A stretch of 64,000 nucleotides of DNA from Planctomycetota bacterium (GTDB taxonomy: Bacteria; Planctomycetota; UBA1135; GCA-002686595): NCBI GenBank assembly GCA_016714045.1, contig JADJNY010000004.1, positions 124,001-188,000 of the forward strand, read 5' to 3'. A program made the translations under genes and the position numbers. Under the pieces are notes generated by a model. The model did no database searches, had not been told where the DNA came from, and worked only from the letters and a program-made list of their open reading frames with translations. Every line of letters starts with the position of its first letter. The first letter of the stretch is position 1. Below are positions 18,367 through 26,977 of the stretch, piece by piece.

Positions 18367-18798
18367 ATGCAGGGTAGGGATCCAGGACGGCATGGAGTCC
18401 GTCCTCGACGCGGCGGCTTCTCGCTCGTCGAGCTGATGATCGCGATCACCGTGCTGCTCGTCGCCGTGCTCGGCACGTTCGTCGCGCAGCTCGCGTCGCA
18501 CTCGCTCCTGCGCCAATCGCGCGAGACGAACCTCGCGACGGCGGATCTCGCCGCCGCCATGGAGCAGATGCTCGTCCTGCCCGCGGACCAGATCCCGCTC
18601 GCCGGACGCTTTCCGCCCGGTCAGCCGATCGCGGCGTTCGACGGACTGCACCTCGCGAACGAGCGCATCGTGCCGACCTATCCGGGCTTCACCGGCCCGA
18701 CGCCGCCCGATCCGCTCCCGATCGTGCTCACGCTCACGTTCGACGACTCGAAGGGCCGCCAGCGCGTTCTCCGCCTGGCGAGCATGAAGACGCGATGA
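18367..18798 (+). CDS. Type IV pilin-like prepilin (PilV-like)
   Basis: The start at 18367 sits behind a GGAGG site. The class III signal is clear: a basic leader ending in RRGG, then FSLVELMIAITVLLVAVLG, the site cut and methylated by prepilin peptidase, with the conserved Glu five residues into the mature protein. The remaining roughly 110 residues are the globular head. It is the first of three overlapping or adjacent genes for minor pilin/pseudopilin-type proteins. They are likely to prime a type IV pilus or a type II secretion pseudopilus. No assembly ATPase or secretin lies in this window. Confidence 0.85.
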   Translation: MQGRDPGRHGVRPRRGGFSLVELMIAITVLLVAVLGTFVAQLASHSLLRQSRETNLATADLAAAMEQMLVLPADQIPLAGRFPPGQPIAAFDGLHLANERIVPTYPGFTGPTPPDPLPIVLTLTFDDSKGRQRVLRLASMKTR

Positions 18799-19502
18799 GA
18801 CAGCGACGACGTTCCGGGAGCGGCTTCAGCCTGGTCGAGATGACGATCGGCGTCGCCGTGCTGTTCGTGCTCGGCGCGGGGCTCACGTTGTCCATGACGA
18901 GCTTGCGGCGTCTGACGCAGGCGAGCAGCACGGACGCGAAGCTCCAGGACGAAGCGTCGCGCGCCCTCGCCGCGATCACGCGGGACTTGCGGCGCTCCGG
19001 CTTCGTCGTCCCGGACGGCGTGCACGCCTTCCCGTACGTGTTCGCGGACGGCGACGCGACCGGCGACTTCTCGGAACACGCGCACGCCCCGGCGAGCCAC
19101 GCGGCGCAGGCCGGCGACGCGGACTTCGGCCCCACGCGCGAGATCGTGTTCCTGCTCCCGCAGGACCTGGACGACGACGGGGATCCCGACACCGGCCTCC
19201 TTCCCGACGGGCGGCCGGACCTGGACGCGTCCGGCGACCTCGTGTGGAGCGTCGACGAGATCAGCTTCGTGCTCGTGACGGGCGCCGACGGCGTCAACGT
19301 CCTCGAGCGACGCGTGAACGCCGCGGACGGACGCTCCGTCGCGCGCAACGTCGAGCGCGTGACCTTCGACACCAGCGCCGAGGATCCCGTCCTCGTCCCC
19401 TTCGGTGCCGTGCGCGTGCGGTTGTGGTTGCGCCAGCTCGACGAGCGCGGCGCGCTCCACCGCCACGTCGTGGAACAGACCGTTCGTCTGCGGAACGGAT
19501 GA
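18795..19502 (+). CDS. Type IV pilin-like prepilin (PilW-like)
   Basis: The ATG overlaps the previous stop (ATGA at 18795-18798). The leader MRQRRRSGSG is followed by FSLVEMTIGVAVLFVLGAG, a canonical prepilin cleavage and helix segment with Glu+5. The 235-residue protein, with a long acidic head (for example DLDDDGDPDTGLLPDGRPD, possibly metal-binding), matches PilW-type minor pilins in size and position. It is co-transcribed with the genes on either side. Confidence 0.83.
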   Translation: MRQRRRSGSGFSLVEMTIGVAVLFVLGAGLTLSMTSLRRLTQASSTDAKLQDEASRALAAITRDLRRSGFVVPDGVHAFPYVFADGDATGDFSEHAHAPASHAAQAGDADFGPTREIVFLLPQDLDDDGDPDTGLLPDGRPDLDASGDLVWSVDEISFVLVTGADGVNVLERRVNAADGRSVARNVERVTFDTSAEDPVLVPFGAVRVRLWLRQLDERGALHRHVVEQTVRLRNG

Positions 19503-19512
19503 GGGAGATGAA

Positions 19513-21321
19513 ATGAAGATCAGGACTCGGAACCAGCGCCGTGGTCGGCGCGGCGTGGCGCTCTTGTACTCGGTGATGGCGGCGTTCTCGGCGGCGGGGA
19601 TGGTGACGGTGCTGCTCGCGCTGTCGCACTCCTCCGATCGTGTGTCCGGCGTCCAACGCTATGGAACGCAGGCGCGCTTCCTGTCCGAGGGCGCCATCGA
19701 GGCGGCCAAGAAGGAGATCCAGACCGCCGTGGCGAACTGGCGCGTCATGCCGACGACGGGCTCGATCACGCTCGACGGACGGACGTCGACGTACACGATC
19801 GCGCCGACCGGCTTCACGAGCACGATCACGGACGAGGCGGGCATCCAGACCTTGGTCACGGCCTACGAAGTACAAGCCGTGTCCAACGTCCAGGGCCACC
19901 AGGCCGTCGCGCGGCGCATCCTGAACGCCGAGGCGACGCCGCTCTTCCAGTTCGCCGTGTTCTACACCGACGACCTCGAGGTGATGCCCGGACCGGACAT
20001 GACGCTCTCGGGGCGCGTCCACTCGAACCGCGACATGTACCTCGGCTCGAACTCGACGCTCACGATGAACACGAACTACGTGCGCGCCGTCGGGAACGTC
20101 TACCGCAATCGCAAGGACGACCCGAGTCAGTCGCCGGGCAACGTGCGCATCCGCCAGTGGGTAGCGAACCCGTGGGACGCGAGCGAGCCGCTCTCCTACG
20201 TCTCGATGAACAGTCGCAGCCAGATGAACAACCTCGGCGTGGCGACGACGAGCGGCTACGACTCGCGCTTCACGACGGGCTTCGACGCGGGCGGCGACGG
20301 CTCCTTCACGGATCCGGGCGACTGGCTGCCGTGGGGTCCCGGGGCGATCGAGTACTGGCAGCAACCGGACGGCTACACGAACGGAGCGGGGCACACGGTC
20401 CGCACGTCCGACCAGGGCGCGACCGAGGCCGTCACGCCGAACATCGGCTCCATCTCGATGTTCGAGACCGACGCCGCCGGCGACCACGTGTGGAACGCGG
20501 CGACGAACACGTACGTCGCATGCGCGCCCGGGACGGGCACGCACAAGAAGGGCTACTACCACTCGCAAGCGGGCCTCTCGATCGTGACGAAGGCCGACGG
20601 CACGTGGCGTGCGTACGACGCGAACGGCGTCGACGTGTCGACGGCGGTCGCCAGCGCGGTGACCGTGGTCGACAACGCGATGTACGACGCGCGCCAGGCG
20701 AACAACACGACGACGCGCATCCGCGTCACGCAGATCGACGTGGCAGCGCTGGGCGCGACCGGAGTGTTCCCGGCGAACGGCCTGATCTACGCCGCGCACT
20801 ACGGCGAGGGCACCGGCACCGCGGCGAAGGGCATCCGGCTCACGAACGGAGCCGAGCTCCCAGGCCGCCTCACCGTGGTCAGCGAGGACCCGATCTACGT
20901 CAAGGGCGACTACAACACCGTGAACAAGAAGGGCGCGGCCGTGATCGCGGACGCGGTCAACCTCTTGTCGAACGCGTGGAACGACACGAAGACGCGCGGC
21001 CGGCTCCCGACGGCGTCGAACACGACGTACAACCTCGCGATGATCTCGGGCAACCAAGGCTCGAGCGTCGGGAACTACAACGGCGGCCTCGAGAACCTCC
21101 CGCGCTTCCACGAGAACTGGAGCGGTCGCGCGTGCACGATCCGCGGCGCGTTCGTGAACACCTGGCAGAGCCGGTACGCGACGGGCGCGTGGGTCTACGG
21201 CGGCGATCGCTACACGGCCCCCAACCGCAACTGGTCCTACGAGACCGCGTACAACAGCGTGGCGAACCTGCCGCCGTACACGCCGATGGCCGTGTCGGCG
21301 CGCGACGTCGTCAGCTGGTGA
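19513..21321 (+). CDS. PilX-like pilus assembly protein
   Basis: It starts 10 bp after the PilW-like gene behind a GAGGGAG site. A basic leader (MKIRTRNQRRGRRG) precedes one membrane helix (VALLYSVMAAFSAAGMVTVLLAL), typical of PilX_N-type proteins, which lack the GFxxxE cleavage motif. The remaining roughly 550 residues form a large extracellular domain rich in Asn, Thr and Tyr, with GRVHSNRDMYLGSNSTLTMN and a probable carbohydrate- or collagen-like strand pattern (LPGRLTVVSEDPIYVKGDYN). That last motif recurs in large PilX proteins of Planctomycetota and Myxococcota. It probably forms the tip or adhesin of the three-protein minor pilin complex. Confidence 0.75.
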   Translation: MKIRTRNQRRGRRGVALLYSVMAAFSAAGMVTVLLALSHSSDRVSGVQRYGTQARFLSEGAIEAAKKEIQTAVANWRVMPTTGSITLDGRTSTYTIAPTGFTSTITDEAGIQTLVTAYEVQAVSNVQGHQAVARRILNAEATPLFQFAVFYTDDLEVMPGPDMTLSGRVHSNRDMYLGSNSTLTMNTNYVRAVGNVYRNRKDDPSQSPGNVRIRQWVANPWDASEPLSYVSMNSRSQMNNLGVATTSGYDSRFTTGFDAGGDGSFTDPGDWLPWGPGAIEYWQQPDGYTNGAGHTVRTSDQGATEAVTPNIGSISMFETDAAGDHVWNAATNTYVACAPGTGTHKKGYYHSQAGLSIVTKADGTWRAYDANGVDVSTAVASAVTVVDNAMYDARQANNTTTRIRVTQIDVAALGATGVFPANGLIYAAHYGEGTGTAAKGIRLTNGAELPGRLTVVSEDPIYVKGDYNTVNKKGAAVIADAVNLLSNAWNDTKTRGRLPTASNTTYNLAMISGNQGSSVGNYNGGLENLPRFHENWSGRACTIRGAFVNTWQSRYATGAWVYGGDRYTAPNRNWSYETAYNSVANLPPYTPMAVSARDVVSW

Positions 21322-21331
21322 TCGGGTCGGT

Positions 21332-22266
21332 TCAGACGGGCACGGGATCGAGCGAGCGTCCTGGGAACGCTCGCTCGATCGCTTCCGGCGCGCCGTGTCG
21401 TGCAAGCACGCCCGCCAGCACGTCCCGGTAGTCGTGCGCGACCGCGAGGTCGCCGGGCCCGATGAGCGACCGATCCCCGAGCCCGGGCCAACGGACGTGG
21501 AGCCCGGAGAGCCGCTCCCCCCGTGGTCGGGAGCCGTTCTCGCGGCGGCGGCGGGGGGACGCTGGTCGGCGGGGCGGGGCGGGCGGTGTCCTGCACGAAG
21601 GACGTCCGTCGATCGTGATCGGCGGGGGCCGACAGCCTGGACGGAGGGGATCGGCCGACCGCTCGGCGGCTTACCGTCGGGCGGGGTACGGCCCGTGCTC
21701 GGGACGGTGCGGCGGCCGGGCGATGCGTTCCGGGCGCCAGCGTCGCGGGCGCTCGATCAAGGTGGGCGGAGCTCGGCGAGCCGTTCACGCGCCCGCACCG
21801 TCTCGTCGTCGGCCAGCAGCTCGCCGAGCGAGCGCAACGCCGTGGCCGTCGGCGCGCCGCGCAGGCTCTCCGGGAGCTGCGCACCGAGCGCGATCGCCTG
21901 CAGCGGCGACGCTCGCCCCGGCTCGTCGCGCGCAACCACCGCCCGATCCAGCCGCCGGCGACGGACGTCCCGCCGTGCTCCATCAGGTCCTGCGCGTCGA
22001 AGTGCGAGCGCGTCTCGTCGTCGCTGCCGCACGCGTGCACGACCGCGAGGCGGCCTTCGTGGAACAGCGGGTGGAGCTCCGCCAGCTCGCGGGAACGCGA
22101 ACCGGTCGTCGAGCGCGAGCCCGTCCCGCTCGCGCAAGGCGAGCCTCGGCCGCGCTCGATGGTAGTCGTCGTCGCGACCGGCGGGACGAGCGGAGTCCGT
22201 CCGGCGGCGGAAAACGACGACGAGCGCGCGCGCGTCGTCGTCCATGTTCGAAGGGTCGTTCTGCAT
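21332..22266 (-). pseudogene. DUF1501 (sulfatase-like) gene, shredded by frameshifts
   Basis: Fragments in all three minus frames line up in order with a DUF1501 protein: start MQNDPSNMDDDARALVVVF, then TDS, DDDYHRARPRLAL, VHACGSDDETRSHFDAQDLMEH, GAQLPESLRG, and a C-terminal AHDYRDVLAGVLARHG and AIERAFPG before the stop at 21332. At least five frame changes are needed, and the span (935 bp) is shorter than the usual 1.2 kb. DUF1501 proteins are Tat-exported members of the alkaline-phosphatase fold, usually paired with DUF1800. This copy is non-functional as written. Confidence 0.75.
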
Positions 22267-22268
22267 GC

Positions 22269-22950
22269 TCAGAAACGCTGGAAGGACGGTGCGGCCAGCG
22301 CGAGGCCGAGGTCGACGGTGCCCGTCTCCTCGCCGACGAGCAGACGACGCTCGTGCTCCGACGGAGCGCGTCCGAGGACGTGCGCGAGGAGCGCCTGCTC
22401 GCCGCTCCGGAGCCCGGCCGTCGCGCGCGCGCCCATGGGCCGGCGCGCTGGCGAGCTTCCAGCGCCACAAGAGCGCCCCTTGCCATGCCGACGACTCGAG
22501 CGGCGGGCCATCGGGCGTCGGATGCTGGAACGGAGCGTGGCCCATTCGGGCGAGGTAGGCGCACAGCGCCGGCCGCGCCGTGACGCGTCGGTCGCGCGGA
22601 GGATCAGCGAGGTAGAAACGGCCTGACGGCGCCGCGCAGCCTGCGGCTCGTGCCAGGAACTCGGGACGCGCGAAGAGCGCGCGCAGCGTCGCGCGGACGT
22701 CGCCGTCGCGCGCTGACGGCGGCACATCCTCGGGGGCGGCTGTCGGCGAGGAAGCGCGCAGGCGGGCGACGGGCGCGCGGTCGACGGATGTCGCGCGACG
22801 ACGTCGAGGAGCTGGTGCGCGTCGCGTTCGCCTTGTCCGGCGGGAAACGCCACGCCGAGCACGACCTTCGCGCCGTCGTCGTGCGCCTCGCGCCGGAACT
22901 CGACCTGCGCCTTCCGCAACCCGCTCTTGTCCCGCACGGTCCAGCCGGTC
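22269..22950 (-). pseudogene. DUF1800 gene remnant
   Basis: Recognisable DUF1800 blocks occur in shifting frames: GWTVRDKSGLRKAQVEFR, VVLGVAFPAGQGERDAHQLL, ARHPSTAR, VRATLRALFARPEFL, APFQHPTPDGPPLESSAWQG and the terminal LGLALAAPSFQRF with its stop at 22269. The DUF1501 ATG lies 2 bp further on, the usual DUF1800-DUF1501 order. The N-terminal half is missing: sequence upstream of 22950 is low-complexity Pro/Arg and contains two runs of ten G (23046-23055 and 23213-23222). It may have decayed or been poorly sequenced. Confidence 0.7.
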
Positions 22951-23555
22951 GCAGCGCGCGGCCTCCGCGTCCCGCGTGTAGCCGCTGGACGCCCAGGGGG
23001 AGCGGCGGGCGTCGGGCGCGTTTCCGTCGTCCACGCGGGCGCGCCGGGGGGGGGGTTCGCCTGGAGCTGTCGTTGAAATGGTCCCCAGCTCGCGACGACC
23101 GCAGCGCCCGGGAGGGGGCGATTCGACAGACCGCGGCTTGACGGGGGTGGGAGCGAGCGGCGACGTCGCGCTCGCCTGATCCGAGCCGCGGCTCGGTTGC
23201 TGGAGCTGGGGCGGGGGGGGGGCCCGGTGGCGGCGGGGCCGAGCGGGTCCTGCCCTTGCGAGGCGGGCGCGGCTGCAGCCCGACCAGGAGGCCGTCGATG
23301 CGGGGGAGGCGACGACCCGGCCCGGGAGCCGATCAAGCAGAGGAGGCCGACCACGAGCAGCACGCCGATCACCGGGATCTGCACGACGGGATGCGGCGCG
23401 ACCTTCGAAAGGACGACTCCGATCGCGATCGTCGGCGCGAGCACGGCGAACGGGTCGCCAGGGAAGAGCGCGAACGCTCCGACCCAGTGGGCGACCAGCA
23501 CGAGGTAGACGCCCAGCACGATCAGGGTCCAGAACAGGATGTCGGCGAAGATCAT
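22269..23555 (-). CDS. Small membrane protein whose frame runs into the DUF1800 remnant
   Basis: The first 80 residues are convincing: three hydrophobic helices (ILFWTLIVLGVYLVLVAHWV, PTIAIGVVLSKVA, VVQIPVIGVLLVVGLLCLIG). Beyond residue 80 the frame becomes Pro/Arg-rich and then enters the damaged DUF1800 gene without meeting a stop, so the annotated end is an artefact; the real gene probably ended near 23300. The ATG at 23555 overlaps the previous stop by four bases (ATGA), making it the third member of the ECF sigma operon. The function is unknown. Confidence 0.5.
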   Translation of the reverse strand: MIFADILFWTLIVLGVYLVLVAHWVGAFALFPGDPFAVLAPTIAIGVVLSKVAPHPVVQIPVIGVLLVVGLLCLIGSRAGSSPPPHRRPPGRAAAAPASQGQDPLGPAATGPPPRPSSSNRAAARIRRARRRRSLPPPSSRGLSNRPLPGAAVVASWGPFQRQLQANPPPGAPAWTTETRPTPAAPPGRPAATRGTRRPRAATGWTVRDKSGLRKAQVEFRREAHDDGAKVVLGVAFPAGQGERDAHQLLDVVARHPSTARPSPACALPRRQPPPRMCRRQRATATSARRCARSSRVPSSWHEPQAARRRQAVSTSLILRATDASRRGRRCAPTSPEWATLRSSIRRPMARRSSRRHGKGRSCGAGSSPARRPMGARATAGLRSGEQALLAHVLGRAPSEHERRLLVGEETGTVDLGLALAAPSFQRF

Positions 23556-23957
23556 GGCGAGGACTCCACGACGGTCACGAACGAACGGAGCGCGCCGCCG
23601 AGATCGGGCAGCGCCTCGAGGGCCTGGGTTCCGGAGACGAAGCGCGGCGCGCGCGGCACGCTGCGCGGGAGCGCGGCGAGCTGGTCCAGGCCGAGGCGCG
23701 CGAACGCATCGAAGGCGGCGCGGTCGGGCCAAGCGCAGTGCAAGCCGAGGAGCAGCGCGGCGAGGCTCGCGGCCAGGGCGAGCACTCGCGGCCCTCTGCG
23801 CGGCTCTGCAACCGTCCGCCGTGCTGCGTCGGGCTTGGTCGAACCGCACGGCGCGCGCGAGGCGTTCGAGTTCGGCGGCGTCCGCAGCGCGATCGACGCT
23901 CGCGCCCCGGCGCGCGGCGGCCGCGAGCCTCGCCCAGCGTTCGTCGAACTCAACCAC
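23552..23957 (-). CDS. Anti-sigma-like small anchored protein, frameshifted
   Basis: It starts at GTG 23957, overlapping the ECF sigma stop by 8 bp. The N-terminal 45 residues (VEFDERWARLAAAARRG ...) are in one frame and the rest in another (RVLALAASLAALLLGLHCAW membrane helix, then a short periplasmic part ending VTVVESSP). The switch lies near 23808-23835; 406 bp is not a multiple of three. Size, single helix and position after an ECF sigma gene fit an anti-sigma factor, but no zinc-binding HxxxCxxC motif is visible, so this is inference. Confidence 0.55.
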
Positions 23958-24534
23958 GCAGGCCCTCCCCGCGCCGCGCCGCGACCGCGCGCAGCCGAAG
24001 GCGAGCTCGGAACGCGCGCACCTTGACGAGCGCTCGACTCCAGCCCGTCAGCGCCGCCACTTCCGCACTCGAGCGCCCTTCCAGGTCGACGAGGGTGAGC
24101 ACGAGCCGGTCTTCGGGCGGCAGCTCCGCGAACAGGACGTCGACGAGCTCGCGCGCACCGAGCTCGTCTTCCACGGCCGGCTCGCGCTCCGTCGCCAAGA
24201 ACTCGAGCCAGGGCGCCGCTGCCTCCGAGATCGGGATCGACGCCGACCGCCGTGCTTCGCCGCGCAGCGCGTCCTTGCAGGTATTCACGGCGATGCGCGC
24301 GACCCAAGGCTCGAAGGCCTTCTCGGCGCGGGGCTCGTAGTGGTGCAGATGGGCGAACATCTTGATGAACACGTCCTGCGTCAGGTCCTCGACCGTCACG
24401 CTCCGCGGTCGGTACGCGCGGACGATGCGACGCACCAGCGGATGGCAAAGGGCGATCAGCGCGCGCGACGCCTCGGGGTCCCCCGCCAGCACGCGCTCGA
24501 GGCACGCGTCAAGGTCGGTATCGGGCTCGGGCAC
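23950..24534 (-). CDS. ECF RNA polymerase sigma factor
   Basis: This 194-residue protein starts at GTG 24534. Region 2 is at about residues 25-95 (ALIALCHPLVRRIVRAYRP, VEDLTQDVFIKMFAHLHHYE). Region 4 is at about 140-190 (LPPEDRLVLTLVDLEGRSSAEVAAL TGWSRALVKVRAFRAR, helix-turn-helix). The loop between them (RRSASIPISEAAAPWLEF) is normal for ECF factors. Recognition helix WSRALVKVRAFRA would read the -35 box. It heads an operon with the anchored protein and small membrane protein. A GTAACC-N16-CGTT sequence upstream suggests it drives its own promoter. Confidence 0.9.
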   Translation of the reverse strand: MPEPDTDLDACLERVLAGDPEASRALIALCHPLVRRIVRAYRPRSVTVEDLTQDVFIKMFAHLHHYEPRAEKAFEPWVARIAVNTCKDALRGEARRSASIPISEAAAPWLEFLATEREPAVEDELGARELVDVLFAELPPEDRLVLTLVDLEGRSSAEVAALTGWSRALVKVRAFRARLRLRAVAARRGEGLRG

Positions 24535-24567
24535 ACTCTGCGCCGGGGACTGCGCCGGCCTTGGGAG

Positions 24568-24593
24568 AACGCCGGCCGCGCCGTCGCGGTTAC
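24568..24593 (-). promoter_or_regulatory. Candidate ECF-type promoter
   Basis: On the minus strand GTAACC (24593-24588), 16 nt, then CGTT (24571-24568) match the general -35/-10 form of ECF promoters. The predicted transcript would start about 25 nt before the sigma gene's GTG. Autoregulation is inferred; only pattern and position support it. Confidence 0.35.
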
Positions 24594-24815
24594 ACGTTTT
24601 TGGAAATGGCGTGCCCGGAGCCGGTCGTTCGAGCGGGACGGTCCGAGGGGTGCGGAAGCGAGAGGCAGCGCTCACGGCGGGGCTGCGCGCCGCCGAGGGC
24701 TCCGTTCGACCGATCTCCCGGACTTCGGCGTGCTCCACGGCTTCGAGCCTACGCCGCGCACCGGCTCCTGCCTGCAAGCGAGCGAGAATCGCTCGGTGCC
24801 GCGCCTCAGCGAGCT

Positions 24816-26702
24816 TCAGGGCATCTCGAGCACGACCTCGCCGATCCCGAACAGACGATCGCCTCGAGGCTTCCCGACCATCCGCACCTCGATCGCGCGG
24901 ACCTCGATCGACTTCTCGAGGACGAGCTCGCCGCCGCTCGGACCGAGCACGATCCTCCGCGCGGGCTCGGCGTTGAGCACGACGTCGACCTCCGGCGGCG
25001 CGACGAGGCGCGCAGGCGTCCGCGGCGCGAGCTGCGGCGGCTCGATGCGCAGGCGCAGCGCGCGCAGCGGCTGCCGCACGACGATGCGCAGCACCGCGTT
25101 CGCGTCCTTCGGGTCGGCGATCCACGGCGTGCGCGGGTCGTCGTCGATGGCGAAGCGCGCGCCGAAGTCGCTGAACTCGAACCCGAAATCGCCGCGCAGG
25201 GCGCTCGACGTCGTCGCCACGGCGCGCGCGGCCGCGAGCGCGCTCGGACGGCGCTCGCGCAGCACCGTCGGCGGCGGGAGCGCGTTCCGCACGTCGACGA
25301 CGAGCACGCCGGACGTCACGACGCGCACGGGGCCGAGCGCGTCCTCCGGGCTCCCCCTCCTGGGCCGCGCGGGCTCGTTCGCCGGTGTCCGTGCCGGAGC
25401 GCGCAGGTGCACGCGCGCGCGCAGCGCGGCCTTGCCCGGCGGGAGCGTCGCGCAGTCCACGTCGAAGCGCTGCGTGCCCGCGGGACGACTCGGATCGCCG
25501 AGCACGACCGCGATGGGCACCTCGGACGCGAGGTACTCGACGCGCACGACGCGCAGGCCCGCGCCGCGCTCGTCGGGCCACTCGCACTCGGCGCGCAGGG
25601 CGGGCGAGAAGCCCTCGATCGAGAGCCGCACGGGCCCGTCGCCGTCCGCCGCGAACCACACGGGGCCCGCGAGCACGGTGCCCGTCGCCTGGACCTTCGT
25701 CTCCCCCGGCTCCACCGTGCGCGGCGCGACGGAGTGCGTCGCGCGGCGCAGGAAGAGCAGCGCGAACAGCGTCGCCTCGCGCTCGAACGTCCCGTTCCAT
25801 TCGCCCGCGCCGTCCTGCGTGTCGAGCAGCACACGCGCGCCCTCCGTGTACCAACCGTGGTCTCCCACCTGCTCGACGCCCGCCAGCGCGCCTGCGCGTT
25901 CGAGACCGTAGAGATAGTAGTGGAGCCAGCCGCTCATGCCCGGGTTCTGCGCGACGCTGAAGTGCTCGTCGAGCCAGCGCCAGCCCGCCGCCCGCGCGCG
26001 CGGGAGCTCGCGCTCGAGCACGGCGTCGAGCGAGCGCGCGCGCAGGAGCTCGGTCTCGCAGATCGCGAGCGTCCCGATGCCCGCCGTCGTCATCGAACCC
26101 GTCGTCCCCTCCGCGGTCGCGGTGTACGCGAAGCCGCCGTCGCGCGTCCGGTACGCGAGCACGGCGCGCGCGAGCCGCGTCCAGACCGCGGGCGGGATCT
26201 CCACGCCGCTCCGCTGCGCCGCGCGCAACCCGAGCGCCGCGTACTGGGTGTTCGAGAGGTCGCCGCCGCCGGGATAGCCCCAGTCACCGGCCTTCTCCTG
26301 CGTCGCGACGAGCTCGCGCGCGAGGTCCTCGATCCAGGCGCGTTGTCCATCGGGATCGATCGCTTGGAGCGCGAGGAGCATGCACGCGCGGTCGTACGTG
26401 CCCTCCATGCGATCGAAGGCGAGGCGCGCGACGAGCCGCTCGACGACCGCGTGTTCGGGCGCGACGCCGGACTTCACCAGCGTGTAGGCCGTCAACGCGC
26501 GCAGCCCGGCGCGATCGACGAGCTCGGGCCCCGTGCGCGCATCGACGCGCCCGCGGCCGAAGCCGTCGGAGTAGAGCCGCAGGAGGTGCTCGACGCCCTT
26601 CGCGATGGCTTCGTCGATGCGCGCCTGCGTCACGTCCCCCGCGCGCGCCGGCACGAGGAGCGTGCACACCGCCGAGACGATCGCGAGGAGACGGATCGAC
26701 AT
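24816..26702 (-). CDS. Secreted alpha/alpha-toroid (prenyltransferase/squalene-cyclase-like) repeat protein
   Basis: The start at 26702 gives a signal peptide (MSIRLLAIVSAVCTLLVPARA). Residues 25-330 carry helical repeats with the pattern of terpenoid-cyclase-type toroids (LRALTAYTLVKSG, YDRACMLLALQAI, TQYAALGLRAAQ, TTAGIGTLAICE, WLHYYLYGLERAG, FALLFLRRAT). There is no DDxxD or QW cyclase motif, so a binding rather than catalytic role is likely, as in other secreted planctomycete members. The C-terminal 280 residues are beta-rich with DIDDDPRTPW-type discoidin-like features (RFAIDDDPRTPWIAD). The substrate is unknown. It is separated from the sigma factor by 281 bp. Confidence 0.7.
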   Translation of the reverse strand: MSIRLLAIVSAVCTLLVPARAGDVTQARIDEAIAKGVEHLLRLYSDGFGRGRVDARTGPELVDRAGLRALTAYTLVKSGVAPEHAVVERLVARLAFDRMEGTYDRACMLLALQAIDPDGQRAWIEDLARELVATQEKAGDWGYPGGGDLSNTQYAALGLRAAQRSGVEIPPAVWTRLARAVLAYRTRDGGFAYTATAEGTTGSMTTAGIGTLAICETELLRARSLDAVLERELPRARAAGWRWLDEHFSVAQNPGMSGWLHYYLYGLERAGALAGVEQVGDHGWYTEGARVLLDTQDGAGEWNGTFEREATLFALLFLRRATHSVAPRTVEPGETKVQATGTVLAGPVWFAADGDGPVRLSIEGFSPALRAECEWPDERGAGLRVVRVEYLASEVPIAVVLGDPSRPAGTQRFDVDCATLPPGKAALRARVHLRAPARTPANEPARPRRGSPEDALGPVRVVTSGVLVVDVRNALPPPTVLRERRPSALAAARAVATTSSALRGDFGFEFSDFGARFAIDDDPRTPWIADPKDANAVLRIVVRQPLRALRLRIEPPQLAPRTPARLVAPPEVDVVLNAEPARRIVLGPSGGELVLEKSIEVRAIEVRMVGKPRGDRLFGIGEVVLEMP

Positions 26703-26977
26703 GGTTCGGAGTCTAGACGTCGCTCGAGCCTGCCCGTCGACGAGGATCGTCCGGAGACCCGCCGCCGGCCGGTCTATCGCCGGACCGTGACGCGGTTTCG
26801 CTGTCGCCCTGCGCACCCGCGGCGGATCTTGCCTTTGCCCGTGGGCCCGAGGCGAGGCCGCGTCTCGTTGCGGACGTTCGAGCGAAGTCGCACCGCGCGC
26901 CGGGAACCGACCGCCCATCGGACACATCGCCTGCCGGCCTCATCCCAGGGGCCCCGCGCGCGACGGACTGTCTTCGA

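Noticed and set aside
21395..22583. Plus-strand frames of 256 and 373 codons
   Set aside because: Low-complexity Arg/Ala/Gly sequence over the damaged DUF1501 gene; the minus strand holds recognisable family motifs.
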